NCBI GenBank assembly: GCA_023213315.1
Contig: JAKCPI010007974.1
Coordinates: 1 to 64,000, forward strand
DNA length: 64,000 nucleotides
Direction of reading: 5' to 3'
Origin: Euborellia annulipes
Taxonomy: Eukaryota; Arthropoda; Insecta; Dermaptera; Anisolabididae
The translations under genes were made by a program, and so were the position numbers. Below, in pieces: positions 11,394-21,290 of the stretch. The notes below the pieces were generated by a model. That model worked only from the letters and a program-made list of their open reading frames with translations, did no database searches and was not told the origin of the DNA. Each line of letters starts with the position of its first letter. Positions within the stretch are counted from its first letter, which is position 1.

Positions 11394-11430
11394 CCTGATG
11401 AAGAGTGTGATCGGCATTCGAAACGTCGAC
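11394..11430 (+). ncRNA. Minimal hammerhead ribozyme motif, intact core and stems
   Basis: Core CUGAUGA (11395-11401), an extra A, stem II GAGUGU/GCAUUC (two wobble pairs replace the Watson-Crick pairs of its sister), then GAAACGUC with GUC as a legal cleavage triplet. Upstream UUUUUGUC pairs perfectly with downstream GACAAAAA as an 8-bp stem I. Palindromic ACGU gives stem III in a dimer. TTGGCTGC follows about 40 nt downstream. Minimal HHRs of this design are known from Penelope-like elements. The unpaired base between A9 and stem II is unusual and may lower activity. Confidence 0.82.
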
Positions 11431-11786
11431 AAAAAATAAAAAAAATTTTATTTTATTTTTCGCCTTGGCTGCCCTTATAGCCACATCCTCATATCATAAT
11501 ATCCAGCCATCAAGAAACAACTTGTAATTATATTTTATTTTTAAGAAAATTTAAAAACACTAGGTTATAAGTTAATTAAGTTAAAAATTAACATTTTTAA
11601 CAATTAATGCACATTTCGACATTCATATCTCATAAACAGAAATGAAAAATTTTTCAAAGCACATGATGATGATACGACATATTAAAAAATAAATCTTTGA
11701 AACTTATAACCTGATGTGTTTCAACTTTAATTTTTATATAGCTTATAGGCTACTTAATGTTTCAGAGCCTTGACTTTTATTTTGTA

Positions 11787-11979
11787 CAGTGAGCACTCCA
11801 ATTAAGTCCCTACCTGATAGCTAAAGCCTTAAGTATATGGTGAAATAATTTTAAACACCGAAAAGGTAAAACGTAAAATCTGGTATTTTATTTTACCTTT
11901 TAAAATTTAAAATTATTTCACCATATACTATACTTAAGGCTCTAGATATCAGGTGGGGACTTAATTGTGGCGCTCACTG
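11787..11979. mobile_element. Tc1/mariner-type MITE
   Basis: Ends CAGTGAGCACTCCAATTAAG and CTTAATTGTGGCGCTCACTG are inverted, with TA on both sides (11785-11786 and 11980-11981). That fits the TA target preference of the Tc1/mariner superfamily. The whole element is a fold-back with pairing through ACTTAAGGC blocks. A truncated relative lies at 22427. Confidence 0.8.
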
Positions 11980-11992
11980 TACATAGAACAAC

Positions 11993-12926
11993 AAAGCAAA
12001 ATAAATTGTTAAAATATTCTAAAATTAAAATCTCAAAAATGATCGCACACGGTGTCTGAAGTTTCAGAAGAGAAACGAAGTTGTTTGTTTACAAGCAATG
12101 GATTGGTGGCCCAGAGGAAGAAAACTCTTCGATGCCTGCATTTTTTCTATTTGTAAATAAATTAAAAATCTATAAAAGTCAAATTTCCAAAGCAGCTGAC
12201 TTTTGTTTGCATTTATTTGTTTTGTCCAGTTTTTTTGTTTTTTTGTTTCTCAATAGTTTAGTTTAATAGGAAAATGAATATGCCTTAACTCTTTGATGTC
12301 ACTCTAGAAACCATCGCTTTATAACGACAATGTTAACTTTACAAACTGTCAAAGTGGAAAATTAGCGGCGAAAGCGAACACACACACACACACACACACC
12401 TCTCTTGTAAAATAATATATTCGTTTTTCCATGTTGTAATCATATAATCCTACATTAATTAAACTTTACATATGACGATTAATTGTCAAATGTATGTATG
12501 TACAGTATGTATTAGGCCTAGAGGAGAGAAAATATTCTCTCATAATTTTTAGCTTTTATTGACATGTATAGGGATTATATTGAAGTGATTACGTCAAATT
12601 TTATTTTCTAAAACATCTGTGCATTTAAAACTAACTACATAGCTATAATTATTCGATTTTTACCCGATTTTTTTCTCTCAGACGAACGAGTATTTATTTA
12701 TTTTTAATTATGAACATTTTCTTTTTTAATATTTAATAGCATCATTTGCTTTTTGTATTATTAACATAAATAGAATTATTTCTCTGTCCTAAATATTTAA
12801 GATAAAAAAATGAATGATATGAGATAGCACTTGATACTAGCACGCAATATAAAAAAAAATATTTTCTCTTTTTATTCTATTTATAATTAACATAATTGGA
12901 CTTTAATTCAAAACATATTACATTAA
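11993..12926. other. No gene recognised
   Basis: AT-rich unique sequence with a (CA)n tract at 12379-12399. The ORF at 12081-12266 has no recognisable domain. Confidence 0.45.
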
Positions 12927-13022
12927 TTTTACTTTCTCTTACCTCTATATATATGTTAATATATAATATACACGTTTTGAAGTCCCCTAAATTCAAAAAA
13001 GTGGTTTTCGCGACATGGTCTG
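12927..13022 (-). mobile_element. Hp family 3'-end fragment
   Basis: TACTTTCTCTTACCTC, an AT hairpin, CACGTTTTGAAGTCCCC and GTGGTTTTCGCGACATGG match the Hp 3' end. It is joined directly to a SINE-t fragment. Confidence 0.7.
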
Positions 13023-13076
13023 CCCGAACCCGCGACCCTTGGTATATAAAGCCAGCACGCTAACCTACACCTTTAC
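13023..13076 (-). mobile_element. SINE-t head fragment
   Basis: CCGAACCCGCGACCCTTGG (B box complement) and CAGCACGCTAACCTACACC (A box complement). Only the tRNA-like part remains. Confidence 0.65.
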
Positions 13077-13258
13077 ATTAATTGAACTAATAATGATTCA
13101 AAATGATTTTTTTAACACCCTCAATTTGGCCAGAGTTGTTTAAAAATAAAAACATACGTCGAATATATTGTTCTATTTCTGTTGCCATTGTCAATTTGAG
13201 GTAAGATGATTGAGGAAAGCAAACAGATTTTTATTTGTGAAAATATTTCATTAGAAAC

Positions 13259-13656
13259 CAAGGGCGGATCCTGAGGTGTTTCTCGGGGGGGGGGTAATCT
13301 CAAAAAATTTTCTGCGAAAAAAAAATTTTTTTTTGAGGAACCAAAGTTTTCCCAACAAAAATTTTTGCCGCCCGCGGAACATTCCCTCTTTTTGCGGAAC
13401 CAAAAATTTTTTTCCCGTCTGTAAAAAGATTTTACCTTTTTTTTTAGAGACGCAAAATTTTTCCCACCGCGGAACCAAAATTTTTTTCATGTGCCGCCAG
13501 CGGAACATTCCCTCTTTCGCGGGACCGGAATTTTTTCCCGTCCGTTTTAATTTGATTTGTATTTAATACAAATCGAATTTTTAAATATTAGTTTTTAAAA
13601 CTCCGGGGGGGGATAATTACCCCCTTTACCCCCCCCCCCCATTGTATCCGCCCTTG
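13259..13656. mobile_element. hAT-type MITE
   Basis: TIR CAAGGGCGGATCC at the left and GTATCCGCCCTTG at the right. It is flanked by TTAGAAAC (13251-13258) and TTAGAAAT (13657-13664), an 8-bp duplication with one change. The interior has degenerate repeats of GCGGAACATTCCCTCTTT type. The ORFs on both strands (13251-13566) read this low-complexity interior and are not genes. It is related to the element at 45387. Confidence 0.82.
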
Positions 13657-13911
13657 TTAGAAATTAATTTATAGGAAAATCATAGATATTATTATAAAAT
13701 CGTATAGCACCATTTATACTGACCTATGATTTTCCTATATATTAGTTTCTAATGAATCACCTTATGTCATCACAATTTCAATTTTAAATTATGTATCTCT
13801 CAAAAGAAATCATGAATAATCTCATATGTTTATTTGATTGATTATAAGAAGAATAATATTTATGTAAGTTTATTTAAATTATAATAATTTTATATTCTAA
13901 ATTCCAGCTGG

Positions 13912-13941
13912 CCTGACGATGTCCACGTGACGAAATCAATC
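13912..13941 (+). ncRNA. Hammerhead-like motif
   Basis: Core CUGACGA (13913-13919), an extra U, a short stem II (GUC/GAC) and GAAAUCAAUC. Stem I is limited to GGC/GCC. It is probably degraded from a copy with a palindromic AUCGAU stem III (inference). Confidence 0.45.
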
Positions 13942-14054
13942 GCCTATATATTAAATAAATATTTTCACAAATAAAAATCTGCTTTCCTCAATCATCTTAC
14001 CTCAAACAAAAAAAAAAACATTTTAGAGATTTAATTTTACATATACATATTATT

Positions 14055-14215
14055 CAATTTATAATACCGATGCCTACCTGGGGACACACGTTCTACTCGA
14101 TGATTTCTGGGGTCACCAATCTCAAATTTCGCCGCGCTTGGCGTTGCTTAACTACAACGATTGTGGTGACTGTTGCTCTACTCCGTTGCTAGGCCCTCCG
14201 GCCGTCTAAAACCAC
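14055..14215 (-). mobile_element. 5S-rRNA-like SINE candidate, copy 1
   Basis: The minus strand contains GTTAAGCAACGCCAAGCGCGG and, after about 14 nt, TTGGTGACCCC. These match the order of A box, intermediate element and C box in the 5S rRNA internal promoter (GTTAAGCAACGTCGGGCGCGG...GGGTGACC). Copies lie at 15.9 and 60.6 kb. The flanks do not look like the 5' half of 5S rRNA, so this is a derived element and not a 5S gene. Confidence 0.55.
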
Positions 14216-14519
14216 CCAAAATAACCACAATTTTTTTTTTCATGATATTAAGAACGTTAAGGAATGAAGAAGAAGTATAATACGATATTAAAGAGTGTAA
14301 GTGAGGAATGAAAAATATAATTCAGAAAAAAAGAAACTGGCTGGGTCAGTACTGAGAAGGTTTGATGAATTGGATGGAATGATAGATCTACAGAGAAGAA
14401 GAAGAAGAAGAAGAAGGGGAAAGATGATTGATGATTAGGAAAAAAAAGACGATGAAGAGATGATGATAATTTTGAAAACGAAGCCTAATATTTGCAATTA
14501 TTATACTGGCTGTGAGTAA
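14216..14519. other. Purine-rich spacer
   Basis: It contains a (GAA)n tract at 14394-14417. No gene seen. Confidence 0.45.
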
Positions 14520-14565
14520 TATATTATAGATGTGTGGGATGCAGTCAGCCAAGGAAAAATTAAAA

Positions 14566-14601
14566 GAAACGTTTCGAGCGCTAGTCAATCTCTTCCTCGG
14601 G
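14566..14601 (-). ncRNA. Hammerhead-like motif, degraded
   Basis: The minus strand reads CCGAGGA (U4 to C), an imperfect stem II and GAAACGUU. The downstream block TTGGCTGACTGC (14541-14552 complement) is recognisable. It belongs to a half element truncated by the Hp copy at 14628. Confidence 0.45.
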
Positions 14602-14627
14602 ATTAGATTATCAATTGACATCTAAAA

Positions 14628-15106
14628 ATCTGGTGTGACTGGCGCACAGCACACAACTTTCTCTTACCTTCGGTATTCGAAAGTTGTGTTCTGTGCTTGT
14701 CACACCAGATTTTTTGTGTCGACATATATTTAGTTTCCGCCAATATATTAGAATTTAAGATGTCAAATTTATAAACATGGGAAAATATTTATATTTTGTT
14801 ACCATGGCAACCATTTCTCCTATCTTTCCTATGAACTACAAGAGTAAAGTGTGCTTCAAACAATTTTGAGGGCAAAACAAGAATATACATTTGAAAGAGC
14901 ATCTAAAAAATAATTGATTTTTGAATTTTAATCAAAATCGTTAGAGCAAATTTTGAGAAAATCTAAAAAAACTGGAAAAAGTACATCAGTAAAGTACTAG
15001 TACTCTTTGGCCGATTTTGATTAAAAGCTTATTTTGTCGGTCGCGGGGGTGTTTAACTTAAATATAAAATTTCAACCTCCTAGCTCAATTCCTTCATGCT
15101 TAAAAT

Positions 15107-15148
<42 letters not shown>

Positions 15149-15295
15149 GACCATGTCGCGAAAACCACTTTTTTGGATTCAGGGGACCTCAAAACGTGTA
15201 TATCCATCAAAATCTCGACATCGAATTTTTGACATGAATCCAATACTTTCTCTCTATATATTTTAACATATATAGAGGTAAGAGAAAGTAAAAAT
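14628..15295 (+). mobile_element. Hp family, complete copy
   Basis: 5' hairpin AATCTGGTGTGACTGG...GTCACACCAGATT (about 90 nt, with an inner arm ACTTTCTCTTACC), then CATGGCAACCATTTCTCC, the GTACTAGTAC palindrome, a (CA)n tract at 15112-15146, CCATGTCGCGAAAACCAC and the 3' terminal hairpin (TACTTTCTCTC...GAGGTAAGAGAAAGTA). No coding frame is conserved between copies. Class unknown. Confidence 0.85.
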
Positions 15296-15645
15296 AGAAT
15301 TTTAATATATTATTTGTTCGTTCTTGATTTAAATCATAGTTTCTCAACCTTATTTTGTTCACCGTCCCCTTTGATAATAAGCTTTCTTCTAGAGCCCCTT
15401 CCCCCATCTTAATTTTACTTACCACCTGTCGCGAAAACAGCTTTTGCCATGATTATATTTAAACGTGTAATATATATATGTATTATATTATAGTTGTAAG
15501 TTAACATATGACCCCTACCCTATTTCTGAGTTTAAAATAAAGAATGAAAGAAGGATATTTCAATGGAAGCAATTAAAACTCGTACTTAGTTAGTTATATT
15601 GAGGAATATTTTTATTAACATTCAAAAGTCATAACTAATGAGAAG
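15296..15645. other. No gene recognised
   Basis: Near 15335, CATAGTTTCTCAACCTTATTTT resembles one hAT end, but no partner end was found. Confidence 0.4.
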
Positions 15646-15837
15646 CAGCGGCGTAACTAGCCTTTGAGGGCGGAGGGAGCGAAGCTCAACTACCGTTTGT
15701 TCAAGTTTTAATAAAATTTAAAAGAAAACTATCAATTGAACCGAAACTCCTCAACCACGCTGATTTTTCGGCAAGGGTGTAGGAAGGGAAAAATAAAAAA
15801 CACAAAGTTTTATATTTTTCCAAATGAGTTTAATTCC

Positions 15838-15872
15838 TAATATTTCGATAGCACAGAGGCTCTTTTTTTAAA
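15838..15872 (-). ncRNA. Hammerhead-like motif, decayed
   Basis: The GAAAUAUU side is kept; the CUGANGA side has been lost in a run of T. Partner of 16219-16252. Confidence 0.35.
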
Positions 15873-15873
15873 G

Positions 15874-16056
15874 TCATTTCGGCTGCAGAGGCCATTTGAC
15901 TTTTATAAATTTATTGCTTATTTATCAAATACATGTATCGATGGCTTCCGGCGGGCGTTCAATGGTCTTGTTTTTCGGGGGCCACCTATCCCGATTTTCA
16001 GCACCACTTGGCGTTGCTTAACAATGATGATCTTGGTGGCACAGAGGCTCTTCTTC
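15874..16056 (-). mobile_element. 5S-rRNA-like SINE candidate, copy 2
   Basis: Same order of blocks as at 14055-14215 (GTTAAGCAACGCCAAGTGG, GGTG, CGATGGC), more diverged. Confidence 0.45.
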
Positions 16057-16218
16057 TTCAGAGGAAGCTCATTTTACACTCTGCTAACATTACAAATAAC
16101 AGCCAAAATTTTTTGCATAAACAAAGCCATTTGATCTCGGTAACTTCAGTGAACATTCTGAAATCTCTAAAATCTTGGCTGTTATTTGTAATGTTAGCAG
16201 AGTGTAAAATGAGCTTCC

Positions 16219-16252
16219 TCTGAAGAAGAGCCTTTGTGCCTTCGAAATATTA
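16219..16252 (+). ncRNA. Hammerhead-like motif, intact core, AUAU stem III
   Basis: Core CUGAAGA (16220-16226), an extra A, a partly paired stem II, then GAAAUAUU. Upstream UUCCU pairs with downstream AGGAA as stem I (5 bp). The palindrome AUAU replaces ACGU as the intermolecular stem III. Confidence 0.55.
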
Positions 16253-16293
16253 GGAATTAAACTCATTTGGAAAAATATAAAACATTGTGTTTT

Positions 16294-16999
16294 TACTTTC
16301 TCTTACCTATGTATATATGTAATATATATATAGAGAGAAAGTATTGGATTGATGTCAAAAATTCGATGTCGAGATTTTGATGGATCTTCACGTTTTTAGG
16401 TCCCCTGAATCCAAAAAAGTGGTTTTCGCGACATGGTCTGTCTGTGTGTGTGTGTGTGTGTGTGTGTCTGTCTGTCTGTGTGTCTGTCTGTGTGTGTGTC
16501 TGTGAACAAAATATCTCAAGAACGAAAAGAGCTAGGAAGTTGAAATTTTATATTTAAGTTCGGCACCCCCATGGGACGTGTCACGAAGCTTTTGAACAAA
16601 ATCGACCGAAGAGTACTAGTACTTTACTGATGCACTTTTTCAGTTTTTTTCGATTTTCTCAAAATTTGCTCCAACGATTTTTTTTAAATTCAAAAATCAA
16701 TTATTTTTTAGATTCTCAATAAAATGTATATTCTCATTTTGTGATTGAAATCTTCTGAAGACCACTTTACTCTTGTACTCCATAGAAAAGATAGGAGAAA
16801 TGGTTGCCATGGTAACAAAATATAAATATTTTCCCATACTTATAAATTTTACATCTTGAAAATCGAATGTACCGTACTGTCGGAAACTAAATACATGTCG
16901 ACACAAAAAATCTGGTGTGACAAGCACAGTACACAACTTTCGATTACCGAAGGTAAGAGAAAGTTGTGTGCTGTGCGCCAGTCACACCAGATTTTTTAT
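16294..16999 (-). mobile_element. Hp family, complete copy
   Basis: Both terminal hairpins are present, with a (TG)n tract near 16443. It is closely similar to the copies at 42832 and 51185, sharing CATGGGACGTGACACGAAGC-type sequence, and forms a subgroup with them. Confidence 0.85.
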
Positions 17000-17262
17000 T
17001 TTTCCCTTCCTACACCCTTGCCGAAAAATCAGCGTGGTTGAGGAGTTTCGGTTATATAATTCTCTCGGCATCACTCATTAAGCTTCAAAACTATCAATTC
17101 ATTCATCAATCTATGGAAAGGATATGATAAAATCACCGTTCCTGGGCAAGATCTTAGATGCCCTAGGGCGCCTCTGTCGGTATTGAGGGACGCCAAAGGC
17201 TTGATGCCCCTGGGGCGAAGGGGGGCGAGCTCCCCCTTCGTCCCCACCTAGTTACGCTACTA

Positions 17263-17666
17263 ATGAGAAGATTGAATTTGATCTATTTTAAGGAGTTAAT
17301 ATTAGGCTAGATTTTACTAAAAAAACAACGTAAAATCGCCGCGTTCAGTAACATGAAGCCGATTTCTCTTTTTTGTTACCAACATTGCCACAGTGCTAAA
17401 TCCCTGTGATATGAATATAACACCTACAATAACAAAAATTGAACGATATGAATTTTTACTTTACTTTAGTCGGTACGTGTATTTTGTTTTTATTTTTTCC
17501 TTTATTAGACAATATTTTTTAATCTGCCCACGCCCCTTCAGCGCCATCTCAATACCCCCTAATTTTCTCTGGATCTTCTGCTGCCCCCCCCCTGAAAGTC
17601 ATAAATGCCCACAGAAGGCGTTATCGTCCACGTTTGATCCCACTGTGAAAGGTTAACGAAACTTTT
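17263..17666. other. No gene recognised
   Basis: Unique sequence. The ORF at 17393-17656 has no recognisable domain. Confidence 0.4.
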
Positions 17667-18345
17667 TTTTACTTTCTCTTACCTATGTATATATGTAATA
17701 TATATATAGAGAGAAAGTATTGGATTCATGTCAAAAATTCGATGTCGAGATTTTGATGGATCTTCACGTTTTGAGGTCCCCTGAATCCAAAAAAGTGGTT
17801 TTCGCGACATGGTCTGTCTGTGGGTGGGCGGGTGGGTGTGTGTGTGTGTGTGTGTGTTCAATTTTAAGCAGGAAGGAATTGAGCTAGGAGGATGAAATTT
17901 TATATTTAAGTTAAATACCTCCCGGGACCGGAAAAATAAGCTTTTAATCAAAATTGGCCAAAGAGTACTAGTACTTTACTGATGTACTTTTTCAGTTTTT
18001 TTCGATTTTCTCAAAATCCGCTCTAACGATTTTGATTAAAATTCAAAAATCAATTATTTTTTAGATGCTCTTTCAAATGTATATTCTCGTTTTGCCCTCA
18101 AAATTGTTTGAAGCACACTTTACTCTTGTATTTCATAGGGAAGATAGGAGAAATGGTTGCCATGGTAACAAAATATAAATATTTTGCCATGTTTATGATT
18201 TTGACATCTTAAATTTCTAATATATTGGCGGAAACTAAATATATTTTCGATACAAAAAATCTGGTGTGACAAGCACAGAACACAACTTTCGATTACCGAA
18301 GGTAAGAGAAAGTTGTGTGCTGTGCGCCAGTCACACCAGATTTTC
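17667..18345 (-). mobile_element. Hp family, complete copy
   Basis: 3' hairpin at 17669-17720, an interrupted (TG)n/(GGGTG) tract near 17820-17858, the GTACTAGTAC palindrome and the 5' hairpin ending GTCACACCAGATTTT. Confidence 0.85.
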
Positions 18346-18575
18346 TTATTTAGGACAAGGATTATCTTTGTTCTTTCAGATCAATCTTGGATTTTCGTGA
18401 CATATATTTTTTTTTTTATTTAAACCCATTAAATCTCTTTTTTTTTATTTACTGACGATATTATCATAAATTACTTTTAAGTACCTTCCATCGCTTCAGT
18501 TGTCTGATTCTTCCTATAATCTATTATACAATAGTTATTCGTAATTTAATTTCCACCGGCCTCTTTGCCTATTAA

Positions 18576-18611
18576 CCTGATGAAGATGTTCCGGATGGAG
18601 GCAAAATATTT
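18576..18611 (+). ncRNA. Hammerhead-like remnant
   Basis: CUGAUGA (18577-18583) is intact, but the GAAA box reads CAAAA and stem II no longer pairs. Downstream CTTCTGGCCGC recalls the TTGGCTGC block of other copies. Confidence 0.35.
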
Positions 18612-18905
18612 AGCTTCTGGCCGCATATAATGATAATGTTCAAAAAGACAAAATTTTTATAGCCAAATATAAATTATACATAATGTTTAGGAAAATTTAT
18701 GACCTAATAAAAGATGAAACTAGTAGGGAAAAAGCTACGGGAGAGGGTGAGCATCCTCTTCTTCGACTAACATAATTAAATTCTGAACTAGTTTTTTTTT
18801 TTTTTTTTTTTAATCAAATTAAGTTTTGTTTAATGTTTCTTAAAATATTCCATTGGGTTAAGAGAGATAAAAAATATATAATTGAATTTTGTTTTATGAA
18901 ATCTT

Positions 18906-19283
18906 AAGGCGGACACTGAGGTAACTGCAAACTTGACAAGATGCATGTGCAATCTTTTTGTACAAGCGTCTGTAGGTGAATTTTGCGCAAGCATTTTAAT
19001 TGTGCAAGCCGCTTGATGCTCGATTGAATTTTATTCTTGCACAAGCAAAACTCTCTGCCATTTTATCAACGTCTTGACATTTGATATTTATTTAATATAT
19101 ATTAATATTTAATATCTTATCTTCAAATAAATAACCTTCCGAGTTTGACATTTCTAGGTTAATTTTCGGCATAAGCTATTTCTTGCACATCCATGGTTGT
19201 GCCGAAGGAAACTTGTGCCTGCTGGTACAAAAAGATTGCACATGCATGCTTGTCAAGTTTTCTGTTACCTCTGAAGCCGCCTT
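18906..19283. mobile_element. Fold-back MITE
   Basis: Arms of about 60 bp: AAGGCGGACACTGAGGTAAC at the left, GTTACCTCTGAAGCCGCCTT at the right. Between them are several TTGCACAAGC-type motifs. The ORF at 19183-19431 starts inside it and is not a gene. Confidence 0.75.
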
Positions 19284-19439
19284 TACCAGAATAAATGCAT
19301 TTCGGTTAGTAGGAATCTTTGAAGGGTGTCTTGTAGACAAACAAAAGACCAGAGATGGGAGAGAATCTGAAGTCTTTTTATTTTTTACCCGTCTAAATCT
19401 TATAATACAGTATAATTCTAATATTCTATAGTTAAAAAG

Positions 19440-20041
19440 AGAAAAATTTGCATTCGTGTAAAAAATTCACTGTCGAGATTAAGACGGAAACACACGTTTT
19501 AAGACCCATTATCTGTCTGTGGGAGCTATGAGATTGAAATTTTATATTGAAGTTATGTGCCCCACTGAGAAACGAAAAACAGCTTTTAAATAAAATCGAC
19601 CAAAGAGTACTAGTACTTTGCTAATGTACTTTTTGAATTTTTTCCGATTATCTCAAAATTCGCTTTAATGAATTTGATTAAAATTTATAAAGAAATTATT
19701 TGTTTAGATGCTCTTTAAAATGTATATTCTCATTTCGGCCTCAAAATTGTTTGAAGCATTCTGGCACTTCATAGGTAGGATAGGAGAAAGTGTTGCCAAA
19801 ATATAAATATTGTTTATAATGATGAATTTGATATCAACCAATTGAAATAAATAGGGTCGAAATGGCCTCAGATGCTGAAAAGACCTTAAACAAATTAAAA
19901 ATAAAAAAATTCTAATGTACTGCCGGAAACTAAATATAAGTCGATAGGAAATTCTGGTGGGAGAAGCAAAGAACAAAGTACTTCAATTACCAAAAATCAG
20001 AGAAAGTTGTCTGCTGTGCGCTCAGTCACACCTGATTTTTT
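19440..20041 (-). mobile_element. Hp family, old diverged copy
   Basis: It keeps AGAGTACTAGTACTTTG, CAAAATTGTTTGAAGC and a decayed 5' hairpin (AGTCACACCTGATTTT). Divergence is clearly higher than in the other copies. Confidence 0.65.
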
Positions 20042-20161
20042 TAAAACAATATTTTTTTATCTCCTAATTTATTATATAAAAATTCTTCATTAGAAGAAAC
20101 GAACGGGAACCTTTCCGGAAACAGCTGCCAGGGGAAATAAAAAAGCTTTAAATTCAGTTGC

Positions 20162-20196
20162 CGACGTTTCGAGTACTAGTCGGACTAATCTTCAGG
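20162..20196 (-). ncRNA. Hammerhead-like motif, intact core
   Basis: Core CUGAAGA (20189-20195) and GAAACGUC (20163-20170) are intact. Upstream UUGCC pairs with downstream GGCAA as stem I (5 bp). Stem II is out of register and looks degraded. A related downstream block CCTGGCAGCTG lies near 20121-20132. Confidence 0.55.
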
Positions 20197-20283
20197 GCAA
20201 GCAAAATAGTCAGAGGGTTGTGCGGTAATGAATAATTTCATGTTTAGGCCTATACATGTTCTTAATAGTTCTTAAAATCGATA

Positions 20284-20309
20284 ATATATATATATATATA
20301 TATATATAC
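20284..20309. repeat. (TA)n microsatellite
   Basis: Uninterrupted TA dinucleotides. Confidence 0.9.
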
Positions 20310-20332
20310 AATAATACAAGTTGCCCTCGGGC

Positions 20333-20378
20333 TTGGTGTAGGGGTTAGCGTGCTAACCTCGTATACCAAAAGTCTGTA
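20333..20378 (+). mobile_element. SINE-t 5' fragment
   Basis: GCCCTCGGGCTTGGTGTAGG and GTTAGCGTGCTAACC, then the homology stops before the B box. Confidence 0.75.
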
Positions 20379-20869
20379 AAAAAATGATAATTTTTTAAAT
20401 TAATAATTAAAAAACTGTCTAGAGGAGACGAAAAATCCCCACTGACGGGCCCAACACGTTTTGCCGGACGTCTAGGGGGGCGAAGTCCTCAGATCGTTAG
20501 AAAAAAGCAATACAAAACTACAGAAGTGATCCGTACTAAAGAATATTATCGGATATTAACAAATAAATCAAGTTCAAGAATTTAATAGAGGTCACTGTGC
20601 TAATGAACTCTACGCGACGCAAAGGAATGTTTTAATAACGCTCAGAAACCATAATACAATAAAATAAAAAAGATCATTTGATATCAAACAACTCGAATCG
20701 AATAAATTTTTTGTGTGTATGGCAAGCATACAAAAAAAAAAAAAAACTCATAGAAATGGAATTTATAATATCTACTTTTTGTTAATAAATTTACTAGCTG
20801 CATTACCCGTTATCAACGGCTTTGCCCCACTGGGCTCCTGAGGTCATTCCTTAATCATATCACTTTTCT
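20379..20869. other. No gene recognised
   Basis: AT-rich unique sequence with an A run near 20732-20745. Confidence 0.4.
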
Positions 20870-21290
20870 CAGTTATTTATTTATTATTGTTATTATTAAT
20901 CACATATTAATTAAGAAATTTTTAAAATAAGCTTAGATGATTTATTTAAAAACCAACTGTCAAATAGGTTCGGCATTCTTGCAATAGATGGCAGGCTAGT
21001 CCAACAGCCGATATAGTATTAGCCTATAACTGGCCTATATTTATATATTTTTATGCTTTTATAAAATATACATAATATATAATAACATTTATAAAGTATT
21101 TATTGTTAAAAGTTCAATAAAAATCAACCAAATGGATTAAATATTATTAGCTACCATTCTGACATCTCTTGGCAAATTTTGGAATTACTTGATTTTTTTT
21201 GGGCATACTTTTTATGACACACTACGCCATTTTATCGGGAAAAACATGCGTAACCACTTCGCTCCCGTTCCCTCTTAAAGCCTAATTTAT
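20870..21290 (+). repeat. R family repeat, copy 3
   Basis: It shares TTAATTAAGAAATTTTTAAA, GATGGCAGGCTAGTCCAACAG and GGGAAAAACATGCGTAACC with copies 2 and 4, but lacks their left inverted-repeat segment. Confidence 0.7.

Larger units (their letters stand above)
11096..11524. mobile_element. Fold-back retroelement with two intact hammerhead motifs
   Basis: A near-perfect palindrome with arms of about 195 bp each (ATGAGGATGTGGCATAAGGG to the complementary CCTTATAGCCACATCCTCAT). Each arm carries an HHR pointing outward. A 13-bp duplication TAATTATATTTTA flanks it (11083-11095 and 11525-11537). The right side has an extra tail of about 30 nt (CCAGCCATCAAGAAACAAC) not present on the left, as expected for a retrotransposed 3' end. 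It has no ORF. The HHR plus fold-back layout fits non-autonomous derivatives of Penelope-like elements; that assignment is inference. Confidence 0.85.
13195..14006. mobile_element. Inverted-repeat element with one hammerhead-like motif
   Basis: The arms 13195-13252 and 13957-14006 are complementary (TTTGAGGTAAGATGATTGAGG; ATTTTTATTTGTGAAAATATTT). A hAT MITE (13259-13656) is inserted just inside the left arm. The next stretch (13657-13755) is itself a hairpin (TAGGAAAATCATAG / CTATGATTTTCCTA). The HHR-like motif lies before the right arm. Confidence 0.65.
15826..16293. mobile_element. HHR fold-back element, AUAU type
   Basis: Ends CCAAATGAGTTTAATTCCTAA and TTAGGAATTAAACTCATTTGG are inverted. 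Each carries an outward HHR-like motif with GAAAUAUU. A 5S-like SINE (15874-16056) lies inside the left arm. An inner hairpin pairs AGCTCATTTTACACTCTGC (16068) with GCAGAGTGTAAAATGAGCT (16196). Confidence 0.7.
15740..17052. mobile_element. Element with 57-bp terminal inverted repeats
   Basis: Inverted arms of about 57 bp (15740-15796 and 16996-17052), beginning ACCGAAACTCCTCAACCACG and ending in its complement. It is inserted in the hAT MITE and contains an HHR fold-back and an Hp copy. No transposase and no clear target duplication. Confidence 0.7.
15646..17262. mobile_element. hAT-type MITE expanded by nested insertions
   Basis: Ends CAGCGGCGTAACTAGC and CTAGTTACGCTACTA are flanked by a perfect 8-bp duplication ATGAGAAG (15638-15645 and 17263-17270). 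The uninterrupted version is the 257-bp copy at 55872-56128, so about 1.3 kb here is younger nested DNA. Confidence 0.88.

Noticed and set aside
13251..13566. Antiparallel Phe/Lys-rich ORFs
   Set aside because: Low-complexity interior of a hAT MITE with tandem GCGGAACATTCC units.
14055..14215. 5S rRNA gene
   Set aside because: Only the internal-promoter-like blocks match. The 5' half and terminal stem of 5S rRNA are missing.
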